NCBI RefSeq assembly: GCF_904846285.1
Contig: NZ_CAJHAD010000001.1
Location: 393,324-457,323 of the forward strand
Length of the DNA: 64,000 nt
Direction: 5' to 3'
Source: Psychrobacter immobilis
Lineage (GTDB): Bacteria; Pseudomonadota; Gammaproteobacteria; Pseudomonadales; Moraxellaceae
The notes beneath the pieces are model-generated. The model ran no database searches, was not told the origin of the DNA, and was given only the letters and a program-made list of their open reading frames with translations. Below, one piece after another: positions 10,279 through 18,515 of the stretch; within the stretch, counting starts at the first letter, position 1; the number at the start of each line of letters is the position of its first letter. A program made the translations under genes and the position numbers.

Positions 10279-10980
10279 ATGCAGGCAGCACAAGCAGAAC
10301 AAGCGTCGAAAGAGTTGGCACTCTTTGATTTAGACCATACGTTACTTGACGTCGATAGCGACTATCTTTGGGGTGAGTATATCGTCAAGCACAATCTGGT
10401 TGACGAAGCCGAGTACCGTACCGCCAATCAAAAGTTTTATCAAGATTATATCGAAGGTACGCTTGATGCGACCGAATACAATGAGTTTGTCGCGCAATTT
10501 TTGAGTAGCTTGCCGATGGACAGACTGCATGAGCTACGCGAAGATTATATTAAGACGGAAATCGAGCCGCACATTCGCCCAAAAGCCATGGAGGCGCTCT
10601 GTCATCACGTTGAGCAGGGTCACGACGTAGTGATTATTTCTGCCACCAATGATTTTGTGGTGTCGGCAATTGCTAAGCGTTTTGGTATTGAAGATAGTAA
10701 TGTACTATCGACACCACTTGAGATACAAAACGAGCGTTATACCGGTAAATTAACCGATAAGCCCAATTTTAAAGAAGGTAAAATCTACCATCTAGACAAG
10801 TGGCTTAATAAAAAGCAATTAGCGGGTATCATTTTTGATAAAACTTATGCCTATTCAGATTCCAAAAATGACATTCCATTACTCGAATGGGCGGATGTGG
10901 CTATCTGCGTGTCACCCGATGATGCCCTGCATGCGCACGCGCTGGCCCATCGCTGGGCAGTAGAGGATTGGTCGATTTAG
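10279..10980 (+). CDS. HAD-superfamily phosphatase, subfamily IB
   Basis: 233 residues with AAGG upstream of the start. The HAD motifs are complete: motif I FDLDHTLLDVDSD (Asp nucleophile and Asp+2), motif II IISATND, and motifs III/IV around YSDSKNDIPLL. The helical cap between motifs I and II is typical of subfamily IB, related to SerB and phosphoethanolamine/phosphocholine phosphatases. The substrate is unknown. It stands alone, 116 bases before prfB. Confidence 0.85.
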   Translation: MQAAQAEQASKELALFDLDHTLLDVDSDYLWGEYIVKHNLVDEAEYRTANQKFYQDYIEGTLDATEYNEFVAQFLSSLPMDRLHELREDYIKTEIEPHIRPKAMEALCHHVEQGHDVVIISATNDFVVSAIAKRFGIEDSNVLSTPLEIQNERYTGKLTDKPNFKEGKIYHLDKWLNKKQLAGIIFDKTYAYSDSKNDIPLLEWADVAICVSPDDALHAHALAHRWAVEDWSI

Positions 10981-11096
10981 CTGGTCTATAACTATTTAAT
11001 ATAAAGGCAGTATTAATTAGCCAACTATTTAGCATCAATCTCATTTAAAATAGCGTCATATCAGTAAGATATTTATTTAAAAAGACAGGAAACTTT

Positions 11097-12192
11097 ATGG
11101 AAATCAATCCCTATCAAGAGCGTATCAAAGATTTATCTGAGCGTGGACAGGACCTTCGGAGGTATCTTTGACTTCGATGGTAAGCAAGAACGCTTAGAGG
11201 AAGTCAATTTAGAACTGGAAAACCCCGAGCTATGGAACGATCCAGAGCGCGCGACCAAGATTAATAAAGAAAAAAGCCAGCTTGATAGCGTCATCGACGT
11301 GGTGGTTTCGCTTGAAACGACTTTGGCAGATGCTGCTGCCATGCTTGATTTAGCAGTAGAAGCAGAAGACGAATCCTTGCTTGCGGATGTGCAAGCAGAG
11401 CTCGACAATGCAGAGAAACGCGTTGCTGATTTAGAGTTCCGCCGGATGTTTAGCGGTGAGATGGATCCAAACAATTGCTACTTGGATATTCAGTCAGGTA
11501 GTGGCGGCACCGAAGCGCAAGATTGGGCAGAAATGCTGCTGCGAATGTATACGCGCTGGGCCGAGGCGCATGGCTTTAAAGTCGAAGTTATCGAAGTATC
11601 GTCAGGTAGTGTCGCTGGCATTAAGTCAGCGACGATTGAGATTAAAGGCGATTATGCCTTTGGTTGGTTACGTACCGAAATTGGCGTGCATCGCTTAGTG
11701 CGTAAATCGCCATTTGATAGTAATAATGGTCGTCATACTTCCTTTGCCGCCGTTTTTGTCTCACCTGAAATCGATGACAACGTCGAGATTGATATCAATC
11801 CAGCCGATTTGCGTATCGATACTTACCGCTCATCAGGCGCGGGTGGTCAGCACGTGAACACCACCGATTCTGCGGTGCGTATCACCCACGAGCCAAGTGG
11901 CGTGGTGGTGACGTGTCAAAACGAGCGCAGCCAACATGGTAACAAAGCGACGGCGATGAAAATGCTCCGTGCCAAGTTGTATGAGCTTGAGATGCAAAAG
12001 CGTATGGAGAGCCAGCAAGCGGTCGAGGATAATAAATCTGATGTCGGTTGGGGCAGTCAAATCCGCTCTTATGTACTTGATGACTCGCGCATTAAAGACT
12101 TGCGTACTGGCGTTGAAACCTTTAATACCGGCGCGGTACTCGATGGTGACCTCGATCAATTTATCGAAGCAAGCTTAAAAGCGGGATTATAG
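11097..12192 (+). CDS. prfB: Peptide chain release factor 2 (programmed +1 frameshift)
   Basis: RF2 recognises UGA and UAA stop codons and triggers peptide release. The gene starts at ATG 11097 ([17 protein letters not shown]) and reaches an in-frame TGA at 11169-11171 after 24 codons. Reading continues in the +1 frame from GAC at 11170 to the stop at 12192, giving about 364 residues. The release factor landmarks are the codon-recognition SPF in RKSPFDSNN and the GGQ loop in [21 protein letters not shown] precedes the start. A naive ORF call begins near 11143 and misses the true N-terminus. Confidence 0.96.
11157..11171 (+). promoter_or_regulatory. RF2 autoregulatory frameshift site
   Basis: The sequence CGG AGG TAT CTT TGA C holds a Shine-Dalgarno-like GGAGG, the slippery CTT codon and the UGA. 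Low RF2 lets the ribosome slip +1 at CTT; high RF2 terminates at UGA. This is the classical prfB feedback signal, here with CGGAGG in place of the E. coli AGGGGG. Confidence 0.92.
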
Positions 12193-12411
12193 AGGTTTTT
12201 AATAGCCTTATTTAAAAACATTAAAAGTAGTATATTGGAAATGCGATTTAATAAAGATAAACGAGCGACTTTGAGAGTTTACGAACAACCGAGCCGAGTG
12301 TTCTTTATTAAATTGCTATGTTGTTATAGATAGACTATTGATTCTATTTAATCACCACTCAAACTTTTTAATCACTAATCAAACTTTAAACGGAACGACT
12401 TAAGGAAAATT

Positions 12412-12696
12412 ATGCCAAGCGTTAATAACTATTTTGATAATAAAGTGACTTCTATTGCTTTTCAAACGGCAACCAAGCCCGCTACCGTCGGCGTGATGGA
12501 AATTGGCGAGTATGAGTTTGGTACTAGCGAATTTGAAACCATGAGCGTAGTCAGTGGAGCATTGACGGTAAAACTGCCAGAAAGTGATGAGTGGCAAACC
12601 TTTAATGCGGGCGAGCAATTTACCGTTGAAGCCAATCAAAAATTTGGTGTTAAAGTAGAAGTGGAAAGTGCTTATTTATGTACTTATGGTCAATAA
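12412..12696 (+). CDS. ppnP: Pyrimidine/purine nucleoside phosphorylase (YaiE/DUF1255)
   Basis: 94 residues, the standard size of this single-domain cupin. The family phosphorolyses several purine and pyrimidine nucleosides. Characteristic stretches are the N-terminal [13 protein letters not shown], the core [26 protein letters not shown], and the end SAYLCTYGQ, all colinear with E. coli PpnP. AAGGA lies upstream of the start. A bidirectional terminator follows. Confidence 0.9.
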   Translation: MPSVNNYFDNKVTSIAFQTATKPATVGVMEIGEYEFGTSEFETMSVVSGALTVKLPESDEWQTFNAGEQFTVEANQKFGVKVEVESAYLCTYGQ

Positions 12697-12725
12697 TCGT
12701 TTTTAGTTTAGATTTGTGTCGTAAA

Positions 12726-12760
12726 AAAACGCCAAGTGGTTAACGCTTGGCGTTTTTTTA
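12726..12760. terminator. Bidirectional terminator between ppnP and the GNAT gene
   Basis: The stem AACGCCAAG / CTTGGCGTT is flanked by an A run on the left and a T run on the right. It can serve both convergent genes. Confidence 0.85.
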
Positions 12761-12786
12761 TAGCTGTGTTTTTATTTGAGTTTGAG

Positions 12787-13254
12787 TCACAAATTTTTGC
12801 GATATTGCACCATGTCCGCTTGAGTAGCGATTACATTATAGAGTTTGCGCGCCGTCGCATTGCCTTCTTGCGTCGTCCAATAAACACGGTTGCAGTTTTT
12901 GTTATTGGCAAATTCATACACCTGTTCGATCAGTGCGCGTCCAACGCCTTGCCCGCGAACCGCTTCACTAACGTATAAATCTTCTAAGTAACAACATTCT
13001 GCGGTATTCCATGTATTTGGATGTAGCACCACATGCGTGATACCTACTAGTATGTCGTTCTGCCAAGCGCCAAATCCATAAATCGGTATATCGTCATCAA
13101 GCAGGTTGCGCCATGTCTTTTCTGTAGTGCTTAGTGGCAGACGAGTTTCATAAAAGGTTAAATAACTTTGCCACAATTTTAACCAAGCGTCGTAATCCGC
13201 TTTAGACAATGGAGCTATAAATAACGGGGCTATTTTTATCGAAGTATTTTTCAT
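12787..13254 (-). CDS. GNAT-family N-acetyltransferase
   Basis: 155 residues. The acetyl-CoA pyrophosphate-binding motif is RGQGVGRALI near residue 107, preceded by the beta-4 strand CYLEDLYVSEAVRG and followed by NCNRVYWTTQEGNATARKLY, the usual GNAT ending. The acceptor substrate is unknown; the pattern is close to small-molecule or amine acetyltransferases. It converges on ppnP and shares its terminator. Confidence 0.85.
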   Translation of the reverse strand: MKNTSIKIAPLFIAPLSKADYDAWLKLWQSYLTFYETRLPLSTTEKTWRNLLDDDIPIYGFGAWQNDILVGITHVVLHPNTWNTAECCYLEDLYVSEAVRGQGVGRALIEQVYEFANNKNCNRVYWTTQEGNATARKLYNVIATQADMVQYRKNL

Positions 13255-13433
13255 TATATTTATTTGACTTAAGTTGTGGGGTTCAGCGAATTATGGCTTA
13301 AAATCTCATCGTTTAGAACCTTTTGAAGGAGTGCTTTTACACATCGATTACACTTTGCTTGTGGCAAACAAACAGCAAAAATAGCCGCAATTCATTATGC
13401 TAAAACGACTATTTGATTAATTGAGTATGTATT

Positions 13434-14567
13434 ATGGCGAAGCTAGATGACCAAACAACCACGCAAGATGTGCGCCATGATTATGAACATTTGGCGCGCT
13501 TGGCCAACTTACGTTACGTCAGCGATGATGAGCCAGGGTTTACGCGTAGGCGTTGGGGCCGCGGCTTTACTTATAAAGACGCCACCGGCAAAACGGTCAA
13601 AGACAAAGCGTTGCGCCAGCGTTTTGATGCGCTAGTGATACCGCCGATGTGGTCAGAGGTTTGGATATGCCAAGATGATAAAGGGCATCTGCAATCGACA
13701 GGCCGCGATGATAAAGCACGCAAGCAGTACTTGTATCATCCTGAATGGGACCGCGTCCGTGATCAAGCTAAGTTTAATGCCATGATAGGTTTTGCTCAGG
13801 CGTTGCCAAACTTACGTGCGCAAGTAGAAAAAGATTTAGAAGCGCAGTCGTTATCACGCGCCAATGTACTTGCCGCCGTGGTTAAATTGCTGGAAACCAC
13901 ATTAATTCGTATCGGTAATAGCCGCTATGCGAAGATGAATAAAAGCTATGGCTTAAGCACTTTACGCAGCAAACACGTCAGCGAAACGGATAATGGTTTG
14001 GCGTTTGATTTTGTGGGTAAAAGTGCTAAAGCGCATCATATCGAACTGCAAGACGAACGTTTAATTGAGATTGTGCAAGCCTGTTCGGAGTTGCCGGGTT
14101 ATCAGGTTTTTAAATATTTAGATGATAATGGTAATAAGCAAGTTGTCGATAGTAGCGATATCAATGACTATCTACGGTCGCATACTTGCGCTTATGATAA
14201 TGAGCGCGCGCTGTATAGTGGCGATTTATATAGCGCAAAAGATTTTCGTACATGGATGGCGAGTGTCCTTGCTGCCAGTTATTTATACGATGAGCTGCAG
14301 ACTGCTGATGGCAGCGCAATATTAGCCAGTGATTCTAACAGCAATGAGCGTCAGCAACTGGTCACGAATATGGTTAAAGCGGTGGCAGAAGAGCTTGGCA
14401 ATACGCCTGCTGTCTGCCGCGCATCTTATATCAATCCCGTTATTATCAATAAGTTTTTAGCAGGGCAGTTTTTTGAGCCTTATAAACAAGCACGCCGTGG
14501 ACGTACCAAGCAATATCAAAGCTGTGAAGAGAAAGCGCTGCTAGGATTTTTAAGTGCCATACAATAA
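13434..14567 (+). CDS. Type IB DNA topoisomerase (bacterial, poxvirus-like)
   Basis: 377 residues, in the range of bacterial TopIB. The enzyme relaxes supercoils through a 3'-phosphotyrosine. Visible parts are the N-terminal beta domain (PGFTRRRWGRGFTY, VIPPMWSEVWIC), the catalytic helical domain (IRIGNSRYAKMNKSYGLSTL, then RSKHV), and the active-site tyrosine Y332 in CRASYINPVII. It is an accessory topoisomerase found patchily in bacteria. It appears monocistronic, divergent from the GNAT gene. Confidence 0.92.
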   Translation: MAKLDDQTTTQDVRHDYEHLARLANLRYVSDDEPGFTRRRWGRGFTYKDATGKTVKDKALRQRFDALVIPPMWSEVWICQDDKGHLQSTGRDDKARKQYLYHPEWDRVRDQAKFNAMIGFAQALPNLRAQVEKDLEAQSLSRANVLAAVVKLLETTLIRIGNSRYAKMNKSYGLSTLRSKHVSETDNGLAFDFVGKSAKAHHIELQDERLIEIVQACSELPGYQVFKYLDDNGNKQVVDSSDINDYLRSHTCAYDNERALYSGDLYSAKDFRTWMASVLAASYLYDELQTADGSAILASDSNSNERQQLVTNMVKAVAEELGNTPAVCRASYINPVIINKFLAGQFFEPYKQARRGRTKQYQSCEEKALLGFLSAIQ

Positions 14568-14769
14568 ATTTAATGTTATCAAAAAATCGTATTAATTATA
14601 AAAATGATACGTTATGTATTGAAATAAATATAAAAATGCGTTACTAATAGAGCATACGCACTTTGATATGTGCGAACCATAAGAGAAAATAGTTAATACG
14701 ATACGACTGTTTTACTTCTGATAAAGCACTGATAGCGTCAGTGACTCTCTATTGCTAAAGGATTAGCTT

Positions 14770-16479
14770 ATGAACACCTCCTCTTCGAACCATTCATCTG
14801 TAAGCTCCGTTAAAGACATTACCCATACACCAATGAGCTACAGCGATTACTATCATAACTTTGATATGAATGCCTTATTAACAGAAATATTTGGTGAGCA
14901 TTTAGACGACCGTTTGAATGCTTATATGGCGTGCTGCGGTCGTCATGTGCGTGATGGTCGCGGTGATAATATTGCACTGGTGCATGAAGATACAGCGGGT
15001 AATGTGACGCGTATGAGCTTTGCTGAACTGGACAAGGCAAGTGCACAGGTTGCCAATTTATTACTGTCTTATGGCGTGCAAGCGGGTGACCAAGTAGCAA
15101 CGATGCTACCGCGTACCCCTGAACTACTCACTATTGTATTAGCCACTTGGCGGATTGGCGCGGTCTATCAACCGCTGTTTACTGCCTTTGGTTATGATTC
15201 GATTAAGTATCGGATGGATAAAGCCAATACTAAAGTTGTTTTTACCAATCAAGAAAATCGTGGCAAGTTTGACGACTTGGCTAAGCAAACCAAAATGGTG
15301 TTGATTGGTAGTAAGGTAGATGCGCAAAGCTGGGGTGATGATAACTATGCACAAATGATGGCGACGCAGCCGCAAGCTATCGAGCCAGTGTTATTGGATA
15401 CCGATGCGCCGTTTTTGCAAATGTTTACCTCAGGTACCGTAGGTAAATCAAAAGGCGTCAGCGTGCCATTAAGTGCGCTATCAGGTTTTTATCTGTATAT
15501 GCGCTATGCGATTGACTTGCGCGCCGATGATAACTACTGGAATATGGCGGATCCCGGTTGGGCATATGGACTATATTACGCGATTACGGGTCCCTTACTG
15601 ATGGGCGTCGCCACTTATTTTAATGAATCGGGCTTTGATGCTGCCAATACCCGCGACTTTATGGTCCGCCATAAGATTAGCAATTTGGCTTCTTCACCAA
15701 CGGCATTTCGGATGATGAAATCGAGTGGTGTATTTGAAAGTGCTCAAGACGATGCCAATGCCAAGCTATCGTTACGCTGTGCCAATTCAGCAGGCGAGAC
15801 CTTGAATACCGAAGTGGTCAACTGGGTTGAAACCTACTTAAACTGTAAAGTTTGTGATCAATATGGGCAGACAGAAACAGGCATGACATGTTGCGAGCAC
15901 CATGCTTTAGAGCATAAATGTCCAGTCGGTTCGATGGGGATGGCGCTACCGGGACATACACTGGTGGTGTTAGATGATGATATGAACATCTTGCCTGATG
16001 GCGAGCAAGGACAACTGGCAGTGGTGGTCAGTCAATCGCCCGCGTTTTATTTCCGCGGCTATAGCTGGAATGAAAAAGATGCGTTCACTGATGATTATTA
16101 TCTGACAGGCGATGTGGTCGAGCGTCATAGCGACGGCAGTTATTGGTTCTCAGGGCGTGATGATGATATTATTATTACGGCAGGCTACCGGGTAGGTCCG
16201 ACCGATGTCGAAAACACCGTGCTTGAGCATGAAGCGGTTGCAGAGTCAGCAGCGGTTGGTGTACCAGATGAGGTGCGTGGTCATACGATTAAATCTTATG
16301 TGGTGCTAAAAGATGGTATCGTTGGGACAGATGAGATTGCCAAAGAGATTCAATACTTGGTACGTAAGCGTTTATCGACGCATGCTTATCCGCGTGAGGT
16401 TGAATTTGTCGCTGAGTTACCAAAAACGCCAAGTGGTAAAATTCAGCGTTTCTTGCTGCGCAGTTTGTCTGCTGTTTAA
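14770..16479 (+). CDS. AMP-dependent acyl-CoA synthetase
   Basis: 569 residues. The ANL superfamily motifs are present: the P-loop FTSGTVGKSKGV near residue 219, DQYGQTETG, the TGD motif in YYLTGDVVERHSDGSYWFSG, and the C-terminal catalytic lysine K557 in PKTPSGKIQRF. It activates a carboxylic acid to the acyl-CoA via an acyl-adenylate. Overall form suggests a short- or medium-chain acid (acetate/propionate/butyrate-like) rather than long-chain fatty acid. It is followed 86 bases later by an HSD10-type dehydrogenase, suggesting a shared acid-degradation unit. Confidence 0.88.
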   Translation: MNTSSSNHSSVSSVKDITHTPMSYSDYYHNFDMNALLTEIFGEHLDDRLNAYMACCGRHVRDGRGDNIALVHEDTAGNVTRMSFAELDKASAQVANLLLSYGVQAGDQVATMLPRTPELLTIVLATWRIGAVYQPLFTAFGYDSIKYRMDKANTKVVFTNQENRGKFDDLAKQTKMVLIGSKVDAQSWGDDNYAQMMATQPQAIEPVLLDTDAPFLQMFTSGTVGKSKGVSVPLSALSGFYLYMRYAIDLRADDNYWNMADPGWAYGLYYAITGPLLMGVATYFNESGFDAANTRDFMVRHKISNLASSPTAFRMMKSSGVFESAQDDANAKLSLRCANSAGETLNTEVVNWVETYLNCKVCDQYGQTETGMTCCEHHALEHKCPVGSMGMALPGHTLVVLDDDMNILPDGEQGQLAVVVSQSPAFYFRGYSWNEKDAFTDDYYLTGDVVERHSDGSYWFSGRDDDIIITAGYRVGPTDVENTVLEHEAVAESAAVGVPDEVRGHTIKSYVVLKDGIVGTDEIAKEIQYLVRKRLSTHAYPREVEFVAELPKTPSGKIQRFLLRSLSAV

Positions 16480-16565
16480 GCGAATCGAAGTCTTAATAGT
16501 AGTTGAAAATAATAAAATAGTGAGTTTATAAAAATAGTAATAAAACATCAATTAAAGGAATAATT

Positions 16566-17345
16566 ATGCAAATTGAACAACACAGTTTTTTAGTCACCGG
16601 CGGTGCATCAGGTCTGGGTGAATCAGTGGTTCGTGCTATCGTCGCGCAAGGCGGTAAGGTCGTTATTGCTGATTTAAACGAATCAACTGGGCAAGCTTTG
16701 GTTAATGAGCTAGGTGACAATGTACGCTTTGCACGTTGTGATGTGACCAGTGGTGATGAGGTACAAGCGGCTGTTGAGTTGGCGGAAAAAGAATTTGGCG
16801 GTTTGCAAGGTTCTATTAACTGTGCAGGTATCGCTGTGGTACAAAAGCTGCTTGATCGTGAAAACAATCCAGCGGACCTTGATGCTTTTAGCCGCGGCGT
16901 TAATATCAACCTCGTTGGCTCTTTTAACGTGGCGCGTTTGGTGGCAGCCAGTATTGCTAAGCGTGTGGCTGCTAGCACACCTGCCGAAGTCAATGCTGAC
17001 AACGGAATTATCATTAATACGGCTTCTATCGCTGCTTTTGATGGGCAAGTAGGACAAGCAAGTTACGCTTCATCTAAAGCTGGGGTCGTTGGTATGATGT
17101 TGCCGCTCGCACGTGAGCTGACTCGTCATGGTATCCGAGTGATGACTATTGCGCCGGGTGTATTTGCAACGCCTATGATGCAAAGTCTGCCTGAAAAGGC
17201 GCGTGAGCAGCTAGAGGCTGCGGTACCGTATCCTAAGCGTTTGGGTAATCCAAATGAGTTTGCCAAATTGGTCACGCACATTATCGATAATGCCTACCTA
17301 AATGGTGAAGTGATTCGTTTAGATGGTGCGATTCGCATGGTGTAA
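16566..17345 (+). CDS. SDR-family 3-hydroxyacyl-CoA dehydrogenase (HSD10-like)
   Basis: 259 residues. The NAD-binding motif TGGASGLGES lies at residues 11-20, and the catalytic triad is S154, Y167 and K171 (SYASSKAG). The insert and the ending (NPNEFAKLVTHI, GEVIRLDGAIRM) resemble type II 3-hydroxyacyl-CoA dehydrogenases, which oxidise 3-hydroxyacyl-CoAs including branched ones. It lies directly after an acyl-CoA synthetase with AAAGGA before its start. This supports a joint role in acyl-CoA oxidation; the exact chain is not known. Confidence 0.87.
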   Translation: MQIEQHSFLVTGGASGLGESVVRAIVAQGGKVVIADLNESTGQALVNELGDNVRFARCDVTSGDEVQAAVELAEKEFGGLQGSINCAGIAVVQKLLDRENNPADLDAFSRGVNINLVGSFNVARLVAASIAKRVAASTPAEVNADNGIIINTASIAAFDGQVGQASYASSKAGVVGMMLPLARELTRHGIRVMTIAPGVFATPMMQSLPEKAREQLEAAVPYPKRLGNPNEFAKLVTHIIDNAYLNGEVIRLDGAIRMV

Positions 17346-17391
17346 GGTGATTTTAGATTTTGAGTGCAATAACTTTAAGTTTAATTCATAA

Positions 17392-17411
17392 AATTTGTAT
17401 ACAAATTGACA
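17392..17411 (+). promoter_or_regulatory. 16-bp palindromic operator overlapping a -35 element
   Basis: AATTTGTATACAAATT (17392-17407) is a perfect palindrome and overlaps a TTGACA hexamer at 17406-17411, about 65 bases upstream of the L,D-transpeptidase start. A weak -10 (TATCAA) follows 16 bases on. The TTGTATACAA core is the type of site bound by GntR-like repressors, but the binding protein is unknown. Confidence 0.5.
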
Positions 17412-17477
17412 TAGTCTTTTGCTATCTTATCAAAGATGGTTTTATCAATTAACGCTTAATTTTAAGAAGCAAATGCT

Positions 17478-18041
17478 ATGTCTTTTTTTAATATAAATAA
17501 TAAATATTCACATTGGTTATTTATCGTCATAGGTTTTAGCCTCTCTATCATTACTAGCACGAGTGTCATTGCTGCTGAGAGTACTTCAGAGAACAAACAA
17601 GCTATGCCGAAAAGTATGATGATTGATAAAGTCTTTGTCGATAAATCCGCTCGCACCCTGCAGTTGCTAAGTGATGATAAAGTGATCAAATCTTATCACA
17701 TTGCGCTCGGTGGTAATCCTATTGGACATAAGCAACAACAAGGCGATCAACGTACACCTGTTGGCAACTATATACTTGATTATAAAAATGAAAAATCTGG
17801 ATATTACCGTTCTATTCACGTCAGTTATCCCAACGCGGCGGATAAAGCCCGCGCCAAATCGCGAGGCGTCAGTGCTGGTGGTGATATCATGATTCATGGA
17901 CAGAAAAACGGCTTTGGTGCATTTGGCATACTGAACCAACAACGCGATTGGACAGAAGGCTGTATGGCAGTGACCAATGATGAGATGGATGAAATCATGG
18001 CTGCGGTAAAGATTGGCACCGCGATCGAAATTGTAGAATAA
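17478..18041 (+). CDS. Periplasmic L,D-transpeptidase (YkuD family)
   Basis: 187 residues. An N-terminal hydrophobic stretch (residues ~12-32, ending SVIAAES) is a signal peptide or anchor. The YkuD catalytic motif is present with H140 in MIHGQKNGFG and the nucleophile C162 in WTEGCMAVTN. Family members form 3-3 peptidoglycan crosslinks or act on muropeptides. No LysM or other wall-binding domain is present, so this is a minimal enzyme of the ErfK/YafK-like type. A palindrome overlaps its likely promoter. Confidence 0.87.
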   Translation: MSFFNINNKYSHWLFIVIGFSLSIITSTSVIAAESTSENKQAMPKSMMIDKVFVDKSARTLQLLSDDKVIKSYHIALGGNPIGHKQQQGDQRTPVGNYILDYKNEKSGYYRSIHVSYPNAADKARAKSRGVSAGGDIMIHGQKNGFGAFGILNQQRDWTEGCMAVTNDEMDEIMAAVKIGTAIEIVE

Positions 18042-18222
18042 ATACCTTGTTAGCGTATTCTCATTTAGCTCATATATAACCTATAGTTTACTTTTATAGA
18101 TATTTTATAAACTTCAAATGCATGCTGTTTTATAGTATTTTCTATTGGTTTAATCATACTCTAAAATATATCTTTCTCTTTTTACACACACTCAAAAATT
18201 CCTATCTTTTCTTTTCTATATT

Positions 18223-18253
18223 CCCTTGAAATCTCTCATAAATGTGCCTATTA
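18223..18253 (+). promoter_or_regulatory. Possible sigma-32 heat-shock promoter for clpB
   Basis: CCCTTGAAA is followed 15 bases later by GCCTATTA, close to the sigma-32 pattern CTTGAA / CCCATnT. It would give a leader of about 260 bases before clpB. The stretch 18042-18515 shows no gene and is AT-rich. Confidence 0.4.
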
Positions 18254-18515
18254 ATGCTTTATCGTCATATCATTGTTATAAGTAAGGTTTATTTTAATAA
18301 GTTGATATTTCAGCGCTGTGTATTGGCTTCTTAACTGATAGGAATTGACATTCATAAGCCTGTAATAATTATTTATTAAAGTTAAATTAACATTGAAATA
18401 TTACTCAATAAACCCGATATAGATAACAACGAAAAGCTTACGGCATCTTAATACTTATAAAAAGCCGCAGCTACTATCAGATATAAATTATTATCAATTA
18501 TAAGAGGACAAAAAT

